Below are positions 53,020-64,000 of a stretch of 64,000 nt of DNA, one piece after another. The notes under the pieces were generated by a model, which did not search any database, was not told where the DNA came from, and worked only from the letters and a program-made list of their open reading frames with translations. The DNA comes from Fervidobacterium changbaicum (lineage in GTDB: Bacteria > Thermotogota > Thermotogae > Thermotogales > Fervidobacteriaceae). The stretch is taken from the NCBI RefSeq assembly GCF_004117075.1, contig NZ_CP026721.1, positions 1,984,001 through 2,048,000 of the forward strand. The letters are read 5' to 3'. Every line of letters begins with the position of its first letter. The first letter of the stretch is position 1. Position numbers and translations under genes: made by a program.

Positions 53020-54467
53020 TACTTTTCGGAACAGGTGGTATAAGAGGGATAATGAGAGAAGGGGAGTTCGATGAAAAAACCGTAGCTGTTGCATCGAAGG
53101 GCGTAGCCGAGTATATGAAGATGAAAGGTCTCAAAAAAGTTCTGATAGCATATGATACAAGGAACAACTCACAAGAATTTGCAAAGGTCAGTGCATCTGT
53201 ATTTGCGGGTGAAGGTATGGACGTTTATGTTTTTGGAGAACCAGTACCAACGCCTGTCTTGTCTTATGGTGTACGAAAACTCGGCATGGATATGGGAGTT
53301 GTGATAACCGCGAGTCACAACCCCCCTGAATACAACGGTTACAAAGTCTATACATCAAACGGTGTCCAGGCAGTACCAGAAGTTACCGACGTACTTACCG
53401 AAATGGTGAAACGAGCATGGAACCAACCAATAAATGCGGTGGAAGAGTATAAAATAGTGCCGAACGAGGTGCTTGATGAATACATTTCGGATGTGGCAAA
53501 GCTTGTGAATGTAGATTTAAAAGGCTTGAAGGTAGTTTATTCTCCTCTCCACGGAACAGGTGCAAGATTTGTACCCAAACTACTGAGAATGCTTGGAGCG
53601 GAAGTCGTAGAGGTCGTCGAGCAGATGGAGCACAACGGGAATTTCCCAACTGTGAAGACACCGAATCCAGAAGATGATAGAGCACTTGAACTATTGAAAA
53701 AGTACATGGCAGACTATAATGTAGACCTTGGACTTGCAACAGACCCAGATGCAGACAGGGTTGGTGTTGTATTTAAAGACGTCAGGTTAACAGGTAATCA
53801 GGTCGGGGTTTTACTATCCAAAATGTTGATTGATGAATACTTAAGTTCTGGAAGGAATAAAGGTATGCTCGTAAAGACCATAGTAACAACAGATATGGTG
53901 AGACCTATGTGCGACGAAAGTGGGATAAAATTGTTTGAAGTACCGACGGGTTTCAAGTTCATCGGTGATTTGGTTGAGAAAGGGAAAGACCTGGACTTTG
54001 TCTTTGGATTCGAAGAAAGTTGTGGGTACTTAACCGGGGATTTAGCAAGAGACAAAGACGCGGTCCTTGCTTGTGGATTGGTGGCAAAAGCAGCCGTTAG
54101 GTTTGATCTACTTAACAAGATGGAAGAACTATACAAACAGTACGGATACTATTTTGAAAAACTCGTCAATTTCGACTTCAAATCGGTTGAACAAGCGCTC
54201 GATGTATACGCTAAGTTGAAACAAACAAAAGCTGAAGAAGTTAAGCAAGTTATCGACTACTCAGAAGGGTACAACGGGGTAATTCCAAACGAAACTCTGA
54301 GATTAGATTTCGACAACGCACGTATTTATGTCAGACCTTCGGGTACAGAACCAAAAATGAAGGCCTACGTGATGGTAAAAGCACAAACAAAAGAGCAAGC
54401 GCTCGCTGACTTAGAGAAATTCGAAGCAAAGATAAGGAGTATCGTCGATGGAATTTTAGCAAAATGA
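53016..54467 (+). CDS. Alpha-D-phosphohexomutase (phosphomannomutase/phosphoglucosamine mutase-like)
   Basis: A 483-residue enzyme interconverting hexose 1- and 6-phosphates. FGTGGIRGIM begins the protein, the phosphoserine loop is VITASHNPPEYNGYK, metal binding is DPDADRVGV, sugar recognition is FGFEESCGYLTGD, and phosphate binding is RPSGTEPKMKAY. The EESCGY form fits phosphoglucomutase/phosphomannomutase of the pgcA type more than GlmM. AAAGGAGG precedes ATG 53016, which overlaps the permease stop by 4 nt. Confidence 0.92.
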   Translation: MILFGTGGIRGIMREGEFDEKTVAVASKGVAEYMKMKGLKKVLIAYDTRNNSQEFAKVSASVFAGEGMDVYVFGEPVPTPVLSYGVRKLGMDMGVVITASHNPPEYNGYKVYTSNGVQAVPEVTDVLTEMVKRAWNQPINAVEEYKIVPNEVLDEYISDVAKLVNVDLKGLKVVYSPLHGTGARFVPKLLRMLGAEVVEVVEQMEHNGNFPTVKTPNPEDDRALELLKKYMADYNVDLGLATDPDADRVGVVFKDVRLTGNQVGVLLSKMLIDEYLSSGRNKGMLVKTIVTTDMVRPMCDESGIKLFEVPTGFKFIGDLVEKGKDLDFVFGFEESCGYLTGDLARDKDAVLACGLVAKAAVRFDLLNKMEELYKQYGYYFEKLVNFDFKSVEQALDVYAKLKQTKAEEVKQVIDYSEGYNGVIPNETLRLDFDNARIYVRPSGTEPKMKAYVMVKAQTKEQALADLEKFEAKIRSIVDGILAK

Positions 54468-54474
54468 CGAGATG

Positions 54475-54502
54475 AAAAAGCGGGGGATTTCCCCCGTTTT
54501 TT
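54475..54502. terminator. Terminator between convergent genes
   Basis: CGGGGG-ATTT-CCCCCG (54481-54496), with AAAAAG before it and TTTTTT after it. It works in both directions. Confidence 0.9.
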
Positions 54503-54516
54503 AAATTCTCAAATTC

Positions 54517-55392
54517 TCAAATCAGAAGACTACCTTCGATAACTATCTTCGCATCCCCACCCACGTATGCTTTATACACTCCATCTTTCAAGTGTACTTT
54601 GGCAAATATGTTGGACATCCTATTCATGGTTTCACCTTGGATTACCTCGTACATCTTTTCCGGTTCAACGATACCGTGCTTGTACAGATAGTAAATCAAC
54701 GCACCATTCGCTGTTCCCGTTGCGGATTCTTCAGGTATCCCGTAGAGAGGAGCAAAATCTCGACAATTTGCAAGTGCGCGAGTTTCATCAAGCGTGAAAA
54801 TATGGAAACTAACAATATTGTTTATCCTGCAGTAATCCGATATACTATCAAAATCAGGTGATAACGAGAAAAGCGTCTGTTTTGATTTAACTGGTACGAT
54901 CAGATCCCAAAGTCCTGTACTGACCGCTTGTGGTTTTAATGTATACTTTCTATCTCCGATCTCATCTTCCTCTATACCAAGCAGTTCAGCCACCTTCTTA
55001 ATATCATCCATCTCTAGCTCTTCCCCCATTACCGGTGTTGCCTGTTCCATCATCACTTTCCCTTCTTCTATAGATACATCGATAATACCAGCACGAGTGT
55101 GAGCTTTGTATACGCAGCCTGCTTTGACTAACTCCAAGTATTCCAATACCTTGAAAGAACCAATTGTCGCGTGGCCGCAGAGGTCAACCTCTGCAACGGG
55201 AGTAAAGTACCTGATATCGAATTCATCCTTTGAAATGCTTCTTACAAAAGCCGTTTCAGAGAATCTGACCTCTTTAGCAATGTTCTGCATAACAGAGTCA
55301 CTTAGATTGTCCTGATTTTCTAAAATCACAACTCCCGCAGGGTTGCCCAAGAATGGCTTGTTTGTAAAAGCATCCGCCACGAAGAACTTCAT
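54517..55392 (-). CDS. PhzF family isomerase
   Basis: A 291-residue PhzF-like protein (diaminopimelate-epimerase fold). VADAFTNKPFLGNPAGVVIL at the start, the catalytic Glu in VRFSETAFV, CGHATIGSF and GIPEESATGTANGAL are conserved. Most family members outside phenazine operons have unknown substrates. GAGGAGGGGG precedes ATG 55392. Confidence 0.9.
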   Translation of the reverse strand: MKFFVADAFTNKPFLGNPAGVVILENQDNLSDSVMQNIAKEVRFSETAFVRSISKDEFDIRYFTPVAEVDLCGHATIGSFKVLEYLELVKAGCVYKAHTRAGIIDVSIEEGKVMMEQATPVMGEELEMDDIKKVAELLGIEEDEIGDRKYTLKPQAVSTGLWDLIVPVKSKQTLFSLSPDFDSISDYCRINNIVSFHIFTLDETRALANCRDFAPLYGIPEESATGTANGALIYYLYKHGIVEPEKMYEVIQGETMNRMSNIFAKVHLKDGVYKAYVGGDAKIVIEGSLLI

Positions 55393-55426
55393 TTTCCCCC
55401 TCCTCGGCAGTATCAGTCTTAAGAGT

Positions 55427-55432
55427 ATTGTA
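55427..55432 (-). promoter_or_regulatory. Extended -10 of the PhzF gene
   Basis: TGGTACAAT on the minus strand, about 35 bp upstream of the start. Confidence 0.5.
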
Positions 55433-55471
55433 CCACACTTAACAATTCTTAAAACTAGAGACCTTTAGACA

Positions 55472-55480
55472 TGATATAAT
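55472..55480 (+). promoter_or_regulatory. Extended -10 of the metallophosphoesterase gene
   Basis: TGATATAAT (TGnTATAAT) 27 bp before the ATG, giving a short leader with the ribosome-binding site TAGGAGG. Confidence 0.55.
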
Positions 55481-55507
55481 ACTTAAAAAAGTGTAGGAGG
55501 CTTTGAA

Positions 55508-56320
55508 ATGAGAAAAATAGCGTTTATTTCTGATATACATTCGAACTTAGAAGCTTTAAGTGCAGTACTTGAGGACATCAAAAAGAAGAATTTAGACGAA
55601 ATATATTGCCTCGGTGACCTTGTAGGCTACGGTCCAAACCCAAACGAAGTGGTTGAGATAATACGTCAGTACAACATCCCGACTGTTATGGGAAATTATG
55701 ACGATGCAATTGGCTATGAGAAAGACAGCTGCGGCTGTGCGTACAATCCTGGCAGGGAGACAGAAGTAGGGGATGAATCGATCAACTGGACTATAAAACA
55801 CACCACAAAAGAAAACAAAGACTTTCTCAAAAAGCTCCCCCACAAACTTTCCATCGAAGTTGAGGGTGTAAAGATCTTGCTGGTCCACGGGAGTCCCGCT
55901 AATCACTTGCTTGAATATGTGAAACCCTCAACCTCTGCTGATAGGCTGAAGATATTGTTAAGGAATGTAGAAGAAGATATCATCATCAACGGTCACACAC
56001 ACTTGATGATGGCACGGCATCTTTTTGGTAAGACCGTACTAAACCCAGGAAGCGTTGGAAGGACAAAAGACGGTATTCCGGGGGCTACCTATTTGATTTT
56101 GTACGTTGAGAGCGGAGTTTACTGGTATGAATTTGTGAGAGTGCCATATGATGTGAAAACAACGGTGGAGAAGATAGTAAAGGCAAGTCTACCTGTTGAA
56201 CTTGCGACGGTCTTAGCACTCGGTCAGACCTTTGATATGGGAGAAGGAAAAAACGCAAAGTCCACCAACAAAGAGAATCAACAAGAAGATCAAGAAAGTG
56301 GTATCGAATTCAAAATATGA
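55508..56320 (+). CDS. Metallophosphoesterase (YfcE/MJ0936-like)
   Basis: A 270-residue calcineurin-like phosphoesterase. The metal motifs are in order: FISDIHSNLEAL (DxH), LGDLVGYGPNP (GDxxG), MGNYDD (GNxD), VHGSPAN and NGHTHLMM (GHTH), then LNPGSVG. It hydrolyses phosphomono- or diesters, probably in the cytoplasm. The C-terminal 25 residues are charged and low in complexity (KSTNKENQQEDQES). GTAGGAGG precedes it. Confidence 0.92.
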   Translation: MRKIAFISDIHSNLEALSAVLEDIKKKNLDEIYCLGDLVGYGPNPNEVVEIIRQYNIPTVMGNYDDAIGYEKDSCGCAYNPGRETEVGDESINWTIKHTTKENKDFLKKLPHKLSIEVEGVKILLVHGSPANHLLEYVKPSTSADRLKILLRNVEEDIIINGHTHLMMARHLFGKTVLNPGSVGRTKDGIPGATYLILYVESGVYWYEFVRVPYDVKTTVEKIVKASLPVELATVLALGQTFDMGEGKNAKSTNKENQQEDQESGIEFKI

Positions 56321-56346
56321 ACAAATAGTTACTATATAACCTTTTC

Positions 56347-56379
56347 AAAGCCCTGATAATTTCAGGGCTTTTGGTTTTA
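56347..56379 (+). terminator. Terminator of the metallophosphoesterase gene
   Basis: AAAGCCCTGA (56347-56356) pairs with TCAGGGCTTT (56362-56371), followed by a T-rich run. Confidence 0.9.
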
Positions 56380-56454
56380 TTGAAACGCCTGAGGAATAGG
56401 AAAGTGTTTGGAATGTGTAACAGAAGATTAGGATAATCCGTTACTGAGGAGGGC

Positions 56455-56483
56455 TTTACAGTTAACACAAACCATAGTAAAAT
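56455..56483 (+). promoter_or_regulatory. rRNA operon promoter P1
   Basis: TTTACA (56455-56460), a 17-bp spacer and TAAAAT (56478-56483). It is the first of three candidates upstream of 16S. Confidence 0.6.
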
Positions 56484-56534
56484 GGCATTCGCCGTCTGAA
56501 AAAAGACAGGCGAAAAGGAAAACAAAAAGCGCAG

Positions 56535-56563
56535 TTGACAAAATCAAAAGCATGTGGTAAATT
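56535..56563 (+). promoter_or_regulatory. rRNA operon promoter P2
   Basis: TTGACA (56535-56540), a 17-bp spacer and TAAATT (56558-56563). It has the same hexamers and spacing as P3. Confidence 0.72.
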
Positions 56564-56567
56564 AAGT

Positions 56568-56598
56568 AACGCTTAAGAACGCTTAAGAAAGATTAAGC
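56568..56598 (+). repeat. Short direct/inverted repeats between rRNA promoters
   Basis: AACGCTTAAG occurs twice in tandem and is followed by an inverted GATTAAGCG. It lies just after P2 and could be a regulator site or part of the leader. No known motif is recognised. Confidence 0.6.
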
Positions 56599-56614
56599 GA
56601 AAAAATTTGAGGTC

Positions 56615-56643
56615 TTGACAAAAACGATAGTGTGTGATAAATT
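56615..56643 (+). promoter_or_regulatory. rRNA operon promoter P3
   Basis: TTGACA (56615-56620), a 17-bp spacer and TAAATT (56638-56643). It lies 117 bp before the 16S 5' end. Confidence 0.75.
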
Positions 56644-56693
56644 AGCAAAGCGCACGGACGAAAAGCGACTCGATGAAGGTAAAAAAAGAGTCC

Positions 56694-56704
56694 GGTCATT
56701 GAAA
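56694..56704 (+). promoter_or_regulatory. boxA-like antitermination motif before 16S
   Basis: GGTCATTGAAA recurs exactly before 23S at 58476-58486, each time shortly ahead of a processing stem. The form recalls boxA/nut sites of rRNA antitermination. Confidence 0.4.
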
Positions 56705-56706
56705 TA

Positions 56707-56721
56707 CGAATAGCAGCCACC
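56707..56721 (+). other. 16S processing stem, 5' arm
   Basis: CGAATAGCAGCCACC is the exact reverse complement of 58280-58294 downstream of 16S. The 15-bp helix loops out the whole 16S and is the expected RNase III substrate. Confidence 0.9.
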
Positions 56722-56759
56722 GAAAAAAGAAAAGAGCAGGGTTGAGCCTGACAAGGATT

Positions 56760-58268
<1,509 letters not shown>

Positions 58269-58279
58269 AAGGAGAGGTT

Positions 58280-58294
58280 GGTGGCTGCTATTCG
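58280..58294 (+). other. 16S processing stem, 3' arm
   Basis: GGTGGCTGCTATTCG, exact complement of 56707-56721. Confidence 0.9.
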
Positions 58295-58307
58295 GATTTG
58301 AGTGATC

Positions 58308-58384
58308 GGGCTCGTAGCTCAGATGGTCAGAGCGCACGCCTGATAAGCGTGAGGTCGGAGGTTCGATTCCTCCCGAGCCCACCA
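58308..58384 (+). tRNA. tRNA-Ile (GAT)
   Basis: Acceptor GGGCTCG/CGAGCCC, anticodon stem CACGC/GCGTG with loop CTGATAA (anticodon GAT), T-loop GTTCGATTC and encoded CCA. In the 16S-23S spacer. Confidence 0.97.
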
Positions 58385-58389
58385 TGGGT

Positions 58390-58465
58390 GGGGACATAGC
58401 TCAGCTGGGAGAGCACCTGCTTTGCAAGCAGGGGGTCAGGGGTTCGAATCCCCTTGTCTCCACCA
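58390..58465 (+). tRNA. tRNA-Ala (TGC)
   Basis: Acceptor GGGGACA/TGTCTCC (one G-U), anticodon stem CCTGC/GCAGG with loop TTTGCAA (anticodon TGC), T-loop GTTCGAATC and encoded CCA. In the 16S-23S spacer. Confidence 0.97.
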
Positions 58466-58475
58466 ATGGGTGGAG

Positions 58476-58500
58476 GGTCATTGAAAAGTGCATAGGGTAA

Positions 58501-58508
<8 letters not shown>
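58476..58508 (+). other. boxA-like motif and 23S processing stem, 5' arm
   Basis: GGTCATTGAAA followed by AGTGCATAGGGT and AAGGTGAAGG. It pairs with 61416-61449 over about 30 bp, with one mismatch and one bulge, and closes a helix around 23S. Confidence 0.85.
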
Positions 58509-61415
<2,907 letters not shown>

Positions 61416-61425
<10 letters not shown>

Positions 61426-61449
61426 GACCCTATGCACTTTTGAATGACC
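61416..61449 (+). other. 23S processing stem, 3' arm
   Basis: Reverse-complementary to 58476-58508 with one mismatch and one bulge; it overlaps the 23S 3' end and reaches the 5S 5' end. Confidence 0.85.
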
Positions 61450-61566
61450 CTGGGTGCCGATACCGCGGTGGGAAACACCCAGCTCCATTCCGAACCTGGC
61501 CGTTAAGCCACCGCGGGCCGATGGTAGTAAGGGGGCGACCCCTTGCGAGAGTAGGTAGTGCCCAGG
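61449..61566 (+). rRNA. rrf: 5S ribosomal RNA
   Basis: About 118 nt. The terminal helix CCTGGGTG pairs with the final CCCAGG; CCATTCCGAACCTGGCCGTT is the conserved loop B-C region. Confidence 0.95.
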
Positions 61567-61580
61567 ATTCCTATATGTTC

Positions 61581-61620
61581 AAAAAAGCCTCTGCATATCG
61601 CAGAGGCTTTTTTATTTTTT
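61581..61620 (+). terminator. rRNA operon terminator
   Basis: AAAAAAGCCTCTGC and GCAGAGGCTTTTTT form a long perfect stem around ATATC, followed by ATTTTTT. Confidence 0.97.
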
Positions 61621-61627
61621 GATTATG

Positions 61628-61636
61628 TGTTAAAAT
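61628..61636 (+). promoter_or_regulatory. Possible extended -10 of trmFO
   Basis: TGTTAAAAT (TGnTAAAAT), 38 bp before the start. The -35 is weak and overlaps the terminator T-run. Confidence 0.35.
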
Positions 61637-61673
61637 GTTCTGAGCAGATAAACGAAAAGATGAGGTGGTAGGA

Positions 61674-62987
61674 GTGAATGAACAGAAAATTCAAGAAATA
61701 CACGTTGTTGGTGCAGGGCTTGCAGGTAGTGAAGTTGCATGGCAGCTTGTGAAAAAGGGTCACAAGGTTGTCATCCATGAGATGAAAAGGATAAAGAAGT
61801 CGCCAGTGCACACAAGCAACCTCTTTGCTGAGCTTGTTTGTAGTAATTCGTTGAAGTCGATGGATTTGAAGAATGCCGAAGGGCTTTTGAAAGAAGAAAT
61901 GAGATTGTTCGGAAGTTTAATTTTGGACTGTGCCATGGAAAATCGAGTGCCTGCGGGAAAAGCTCTAGCTGTTGATAGGGAAAAGTTCGCGAAGTGCGTT
62001 ACTGAGAAGCTTTTGAAAACCGGACTTGTGGAAGTTGTCGATGAAGAAGTAAAAGAACCGGGTTCTGAAGGCATATGGGTGATAGCTACTGGTCCTACAA
62101 CGGATGGTGAATTGGCAGAGTGGATTAAAAAAGTTACTGGCGGTGTTTTAAATTTCTTCGATGCGGTTGCACCGATAATCAGTGCGGAAAGCATAAATAT
62201 GGATGTCTGTTATGTAGCTGATAGATACGGTGTAGGTTCCGGGGATTACATAAACTGTCCAATGAACAAGGAGCAGTACGAGGCGTTTTGGGAAGCGATT
62301 GTAAATGCGGAAGTTGTTGAAATGGACGATTTTGATAGAAAGCTTCTTTTCGAACGTTGCCAACCGATAGAAGAAATAGCTCGTAGTGGTAAAGATGCGA
62401 TGAGGTATGGCCCGTTGAGACCAGTTGGACTTCGAGATCCAAAAACAGGAAAGGAACCATACGCGGTTGTGCAGCTAAGAAAAGAAAATGTAGAAGGAAC
62501 GATGTATAACCTGGTCGGCTTCCAGACAAGGCTGAAATGGGGAGAACAATTAAGAATAATCAGAATGATTCCGGGATTGGAAAACGCGGAGATTCTAAGA
62601 TACGGTGTGATGCACAGGAACAGTTATATCGAATCACCGAAAGTTTTAGATAAATTCCTCAGACTGAAAAGTGATCCAAGGATATTCTTCGCTGGTCAGA
62701 TAACAGGTGTGGAAGGATATGTAGAATCCGCGATGACAGGCCTTTATGTTGGGCTGAATATTGCAAGGTTGGTCGAAGGGAAAGAGATGGTCGAATTCCC
62801 AAGAAAGACGATGTGTGGTGCACTGATAGATTACATAACGAGTGCGCATGAATTAAAGCCCATGTATGCGAATTTCGGGCTGATAGGTGGAGGCAAGAAT
62901 CGCGAAAAGGTCGCACAAAAAGCTTTGGAAGAGATGAAGCAATTTATCGAAAGCACTGGGGAAAAACATATAGAAGGGGGAATCTAG
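61674..62987 (+). CDS. trmFO: Folate/FAD-dependent tRNA m5U54 methyltransferase
   Basis: A 437-residue TrmFO (formerly Gid), which uses methylene-tetrahydrofolate and FADH2 to make 5-methyluridine at position 54 of tRNA. The dinucleotide-binding motif VVGAGLAGSEVAW opens the protein; SPVHTSNLFAELVCSNSLKS, DREKFA, the catalytic Cys in YINCPMN, PLRPVGLRDP, and GQITGVEGYVESAMTG follow. GTG 61674 is preferred, with GAGGTGG upstream; the frame's first GTG at 61665 overlaps that site. Confidence 0.96.
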   Translation: MNEQKIQEIHVVGAGLAGSEVAWQLVKKGHKVVIHEMKRIKKSPVHTSNLFAELVCSNSLKSMDLKNAEGLLKEEMRLFGSLILDCAMENRVPAGKALAVDREKFAKCVTEKLLKTGLVEVVDEEVKEPGSEGIWVIATGPTTDGELAEWIKKVTGGVLNFFDAVAPIISAESINMDVCYVADRYGVGSGDYINCPMNKEQYEAFWEAIVNAEVVEMDDFDRKLLFERCQPIEEIARSGKDAMRYGPLRPVGLRDPKTGKEPYAVVQLRKENVEGTMYNLVGFQTRLKWGEQLRIIRMIPGLENAEILRYGVMHRNSYIESPKVLDKFLRLKSDPRIFFAGQITGVEGYVESAMTGLYVGLNIARLVEGKEMVEFPRKTMCGALIDYITSAHELKPMYANFGLIGGGKNREKVAQKALEEMKQFIESTGEKHIEGGI

Positions 62988-62988
62988 T

Positions 62989-64000
62989 TTGGAAAGCAAG
63001 GTGAATAGGAATATAGAACTCTTGCTGGGAGACTACCGAAAGGCGATTGTTAAGCTTTCCATTCCCAATATGATTGCCATGTTTATCCAAACGTTATACA
63101 ACCTTGTTGATGCCGTATGGGTTGCAGGTTTGGGACCTTCTACGCTCGCTGGTATGGGCTTGTTTTTCCCGATATACATGATAGTTATCTCAATTGCAAC
63201 TGGTATAGCGGTCGGTACCAGCTCTGCAATTGCGCGAAGGATAGGTGCTAAGGATTTTGACGGTGCAAATGCGGTGGCTGAACATTCGATAATCCTTGCC
63301 ATCTTTGTAGGTTTCTTGACCGCTCTTGTTGGTATTTTAACACTTGAAGGGGTTCTTCAGTTCACCGGTGCGTCCGGAGAAGCTCTACAAAAAGCAAAAG
63401 AATATGGAGTCATTATCTTTTTGTCTTCAGTATTTGCAATGTTTAACAACGCTGCTATCGGTATCCTCCGTGGTGAGGGAGATTCAAAAAGGCCTATGTA
63501 TATAATACTTTTCAGTTCGGTTTTGAATATGGTTCTTGATCCGATTTTCATATACGTTTTTAAATGGGGTATTAAAGGAGCAGCGTGGGCGACGAATATC
63601 TCGGTATTTGTAGCGAGTGCTATGCTTTTGCACCTTCTGATGTTTTCAAAAAAGACATTTTTGAATGTTGGTTTCAGAAAGTTTGTTCTTACTAAAAGCA
63701 TCATTCTGGATATCTTTACTGTCGGTTTCCCAACCGCACTTGCGCAGATCACAATGTCTGTAGCTATATATTTCCTTAACTTCTTTGCATCAAAAGCAGG
63801 CGGAGATATGGGAGTAGCAACGTTCACAGGTGCTTGGAGGATAATAAACTTAGGAACGTTAACTATTATTGGAATCTCATCGGCCGTAACGACGGTAACT
63901 GGGGCAGCATACGGCGCAAGGGATATTAAAAAGCTTGAATCGGCGCTTAACTATGCAATCAAATTCGCAGAGTACTTTGCAATTGCGATAATGGTAGGGA
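62989..64000 (+). CDS. MATE family efflux transporter (partial)
   Basis: The frame opens with TTG at 62989, preceded by GAAGGGGG, and stays open to the window edge. The first 337 residues contain about nine hydrophobic segments and the MATE features LSIPNMIAMFIQTLYNLVDA, GGDMGVATFTGAWRI and RGEGDSKRPM. It follows trmFO by 1 nt and may be cotranscribed. It is a distinct paralogue of the MATE gene at 15.7-17.1 kb. Confidence 0.93.
   Translation, partial: MESKVNRNIELLLGDYRKAIVKLSIPNMIAMFIQTLYNLVDAVWVAGLGPSTLAGMGLFFPIYMIVISIATGIAVGTSSAIARRIGAKDFDGANAVAEHSIILAIFVGFLTALVGILTLEGVLQFTGASGEALQKAKEYGVIIFLSSVFAMFNNAAIGILRGEGDSKRPMYIILFSSVLNMVLDPIFIYVFKWGIKGAAWATNISVFVASAMLLHLLMFSKKTFLNVGFRKFVLTKSIILDIFTVGFPTALAQITMSVAIYFLNFFASKAGGDMGVATFTGAWRIINLGTLTIIGISSAVTTVTGAAYGARDIKKLESALNYAIKFAEYFAIAIMVG

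Overview
This 64 kb window comes from a thermophilic member of the Thermotogota, most probably Fervidobacterium or a close relative. I base this on the GC-rich Thermotogales-like 16S rRNA in an otherwise AT-leaning genome, Shine-Dalgarno sites built on GGAGG or GGTGGT, frequent GTG and TTG starts, and gene content (TrmFO, GH114/TM1410-like protein, HrcA/CIRCE-controlled Clp ATPase, FluC-DUF190, candidate toga-type barrel proteins). The assignment is inference; no database was searched.

Layout. 1-7.2 kb: end of a polyprenyl synthetase, glycogen debranching enzyme, small membrane protein, RidA, an ECF-type ATPase, a YitT protein and a chemoreceptor. 7.5-9.7 kb: thiolase plus acetoacetyl-CoA reductase-like SDR. 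9.7-12.03 kb: an IS1182-family element that has split the signal peptide of an amino-acid-binding protein gene, with inverted repeats and a 5-bp target duplication visible. 12.1-13.4 kb: a thiamine-binding-protein gene under a TPP riboswitch. 13.5-18.4 kb: polysaccharide deacetylase, two MFS and one MATE transporter. 18.5-20.9 kb: Clp ATPase with a perfect CIRCE overlapping its promoter. 21.0-22.4 kb: tRNA-Cys, a CAU tRNA, and rpsF-ssb-rpsR. 22.4-23.4 kb: GH114-like protein.

23.4-35.8 kb is a long minus-strand block: tRNA-Glu, tRNA-Arg, tRNA-Lys, infC (AUU start) -rpmI-rplT, CDF transporter, TPR membrane protein, DegT aminotransferase, lnt, dnaB, coaD, ABC ATPase, holA and era. An IS110-family element, with a structured upstream RNA that is a good bridge-RNA candidate, sits between holA and era just before the era ribosome-binding site.

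36.0-40.3 kb: polyprenyl-phosphate sugar-phosphate transferase and a 1092-residue O-antigen-ligase-like protein. 41.2-46.1 kb: a compact plus-strand operon of PIG-L deacetylase, FluC, DUF190 and two tandem related secreted proteins with aromatic Gly/Tyr repeats and apparent C-terminal barrels. 46.1-49.4 kb: a PatB/MalY aminotransferase fused to a GNAT acetyltransferase, then guaA. 49.5-54.5 kb: GH20 hexosaminidase, two-domain ABC permease and phosphohexomutase. 54.5-56.3 kb: PhzF protein and metallophosphoesterase. 56.4-61.6 kb: a complete rRNA operon (16S-tRNA-Ile-tRNA-Ala-23S-5S) with three promoter candidates, processing stems and terminator. 61.7-64 kb: trmFO and the start of a MATE transporter.

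Most of the window is ordinary core genome. The accessory or regulatory points of most interest are the IS110 element and its RNA, the reconstructable IS1182 insertion, the infC leader attenuator, the paired barrel proteins and the aminotransferase-GNAT fusion.
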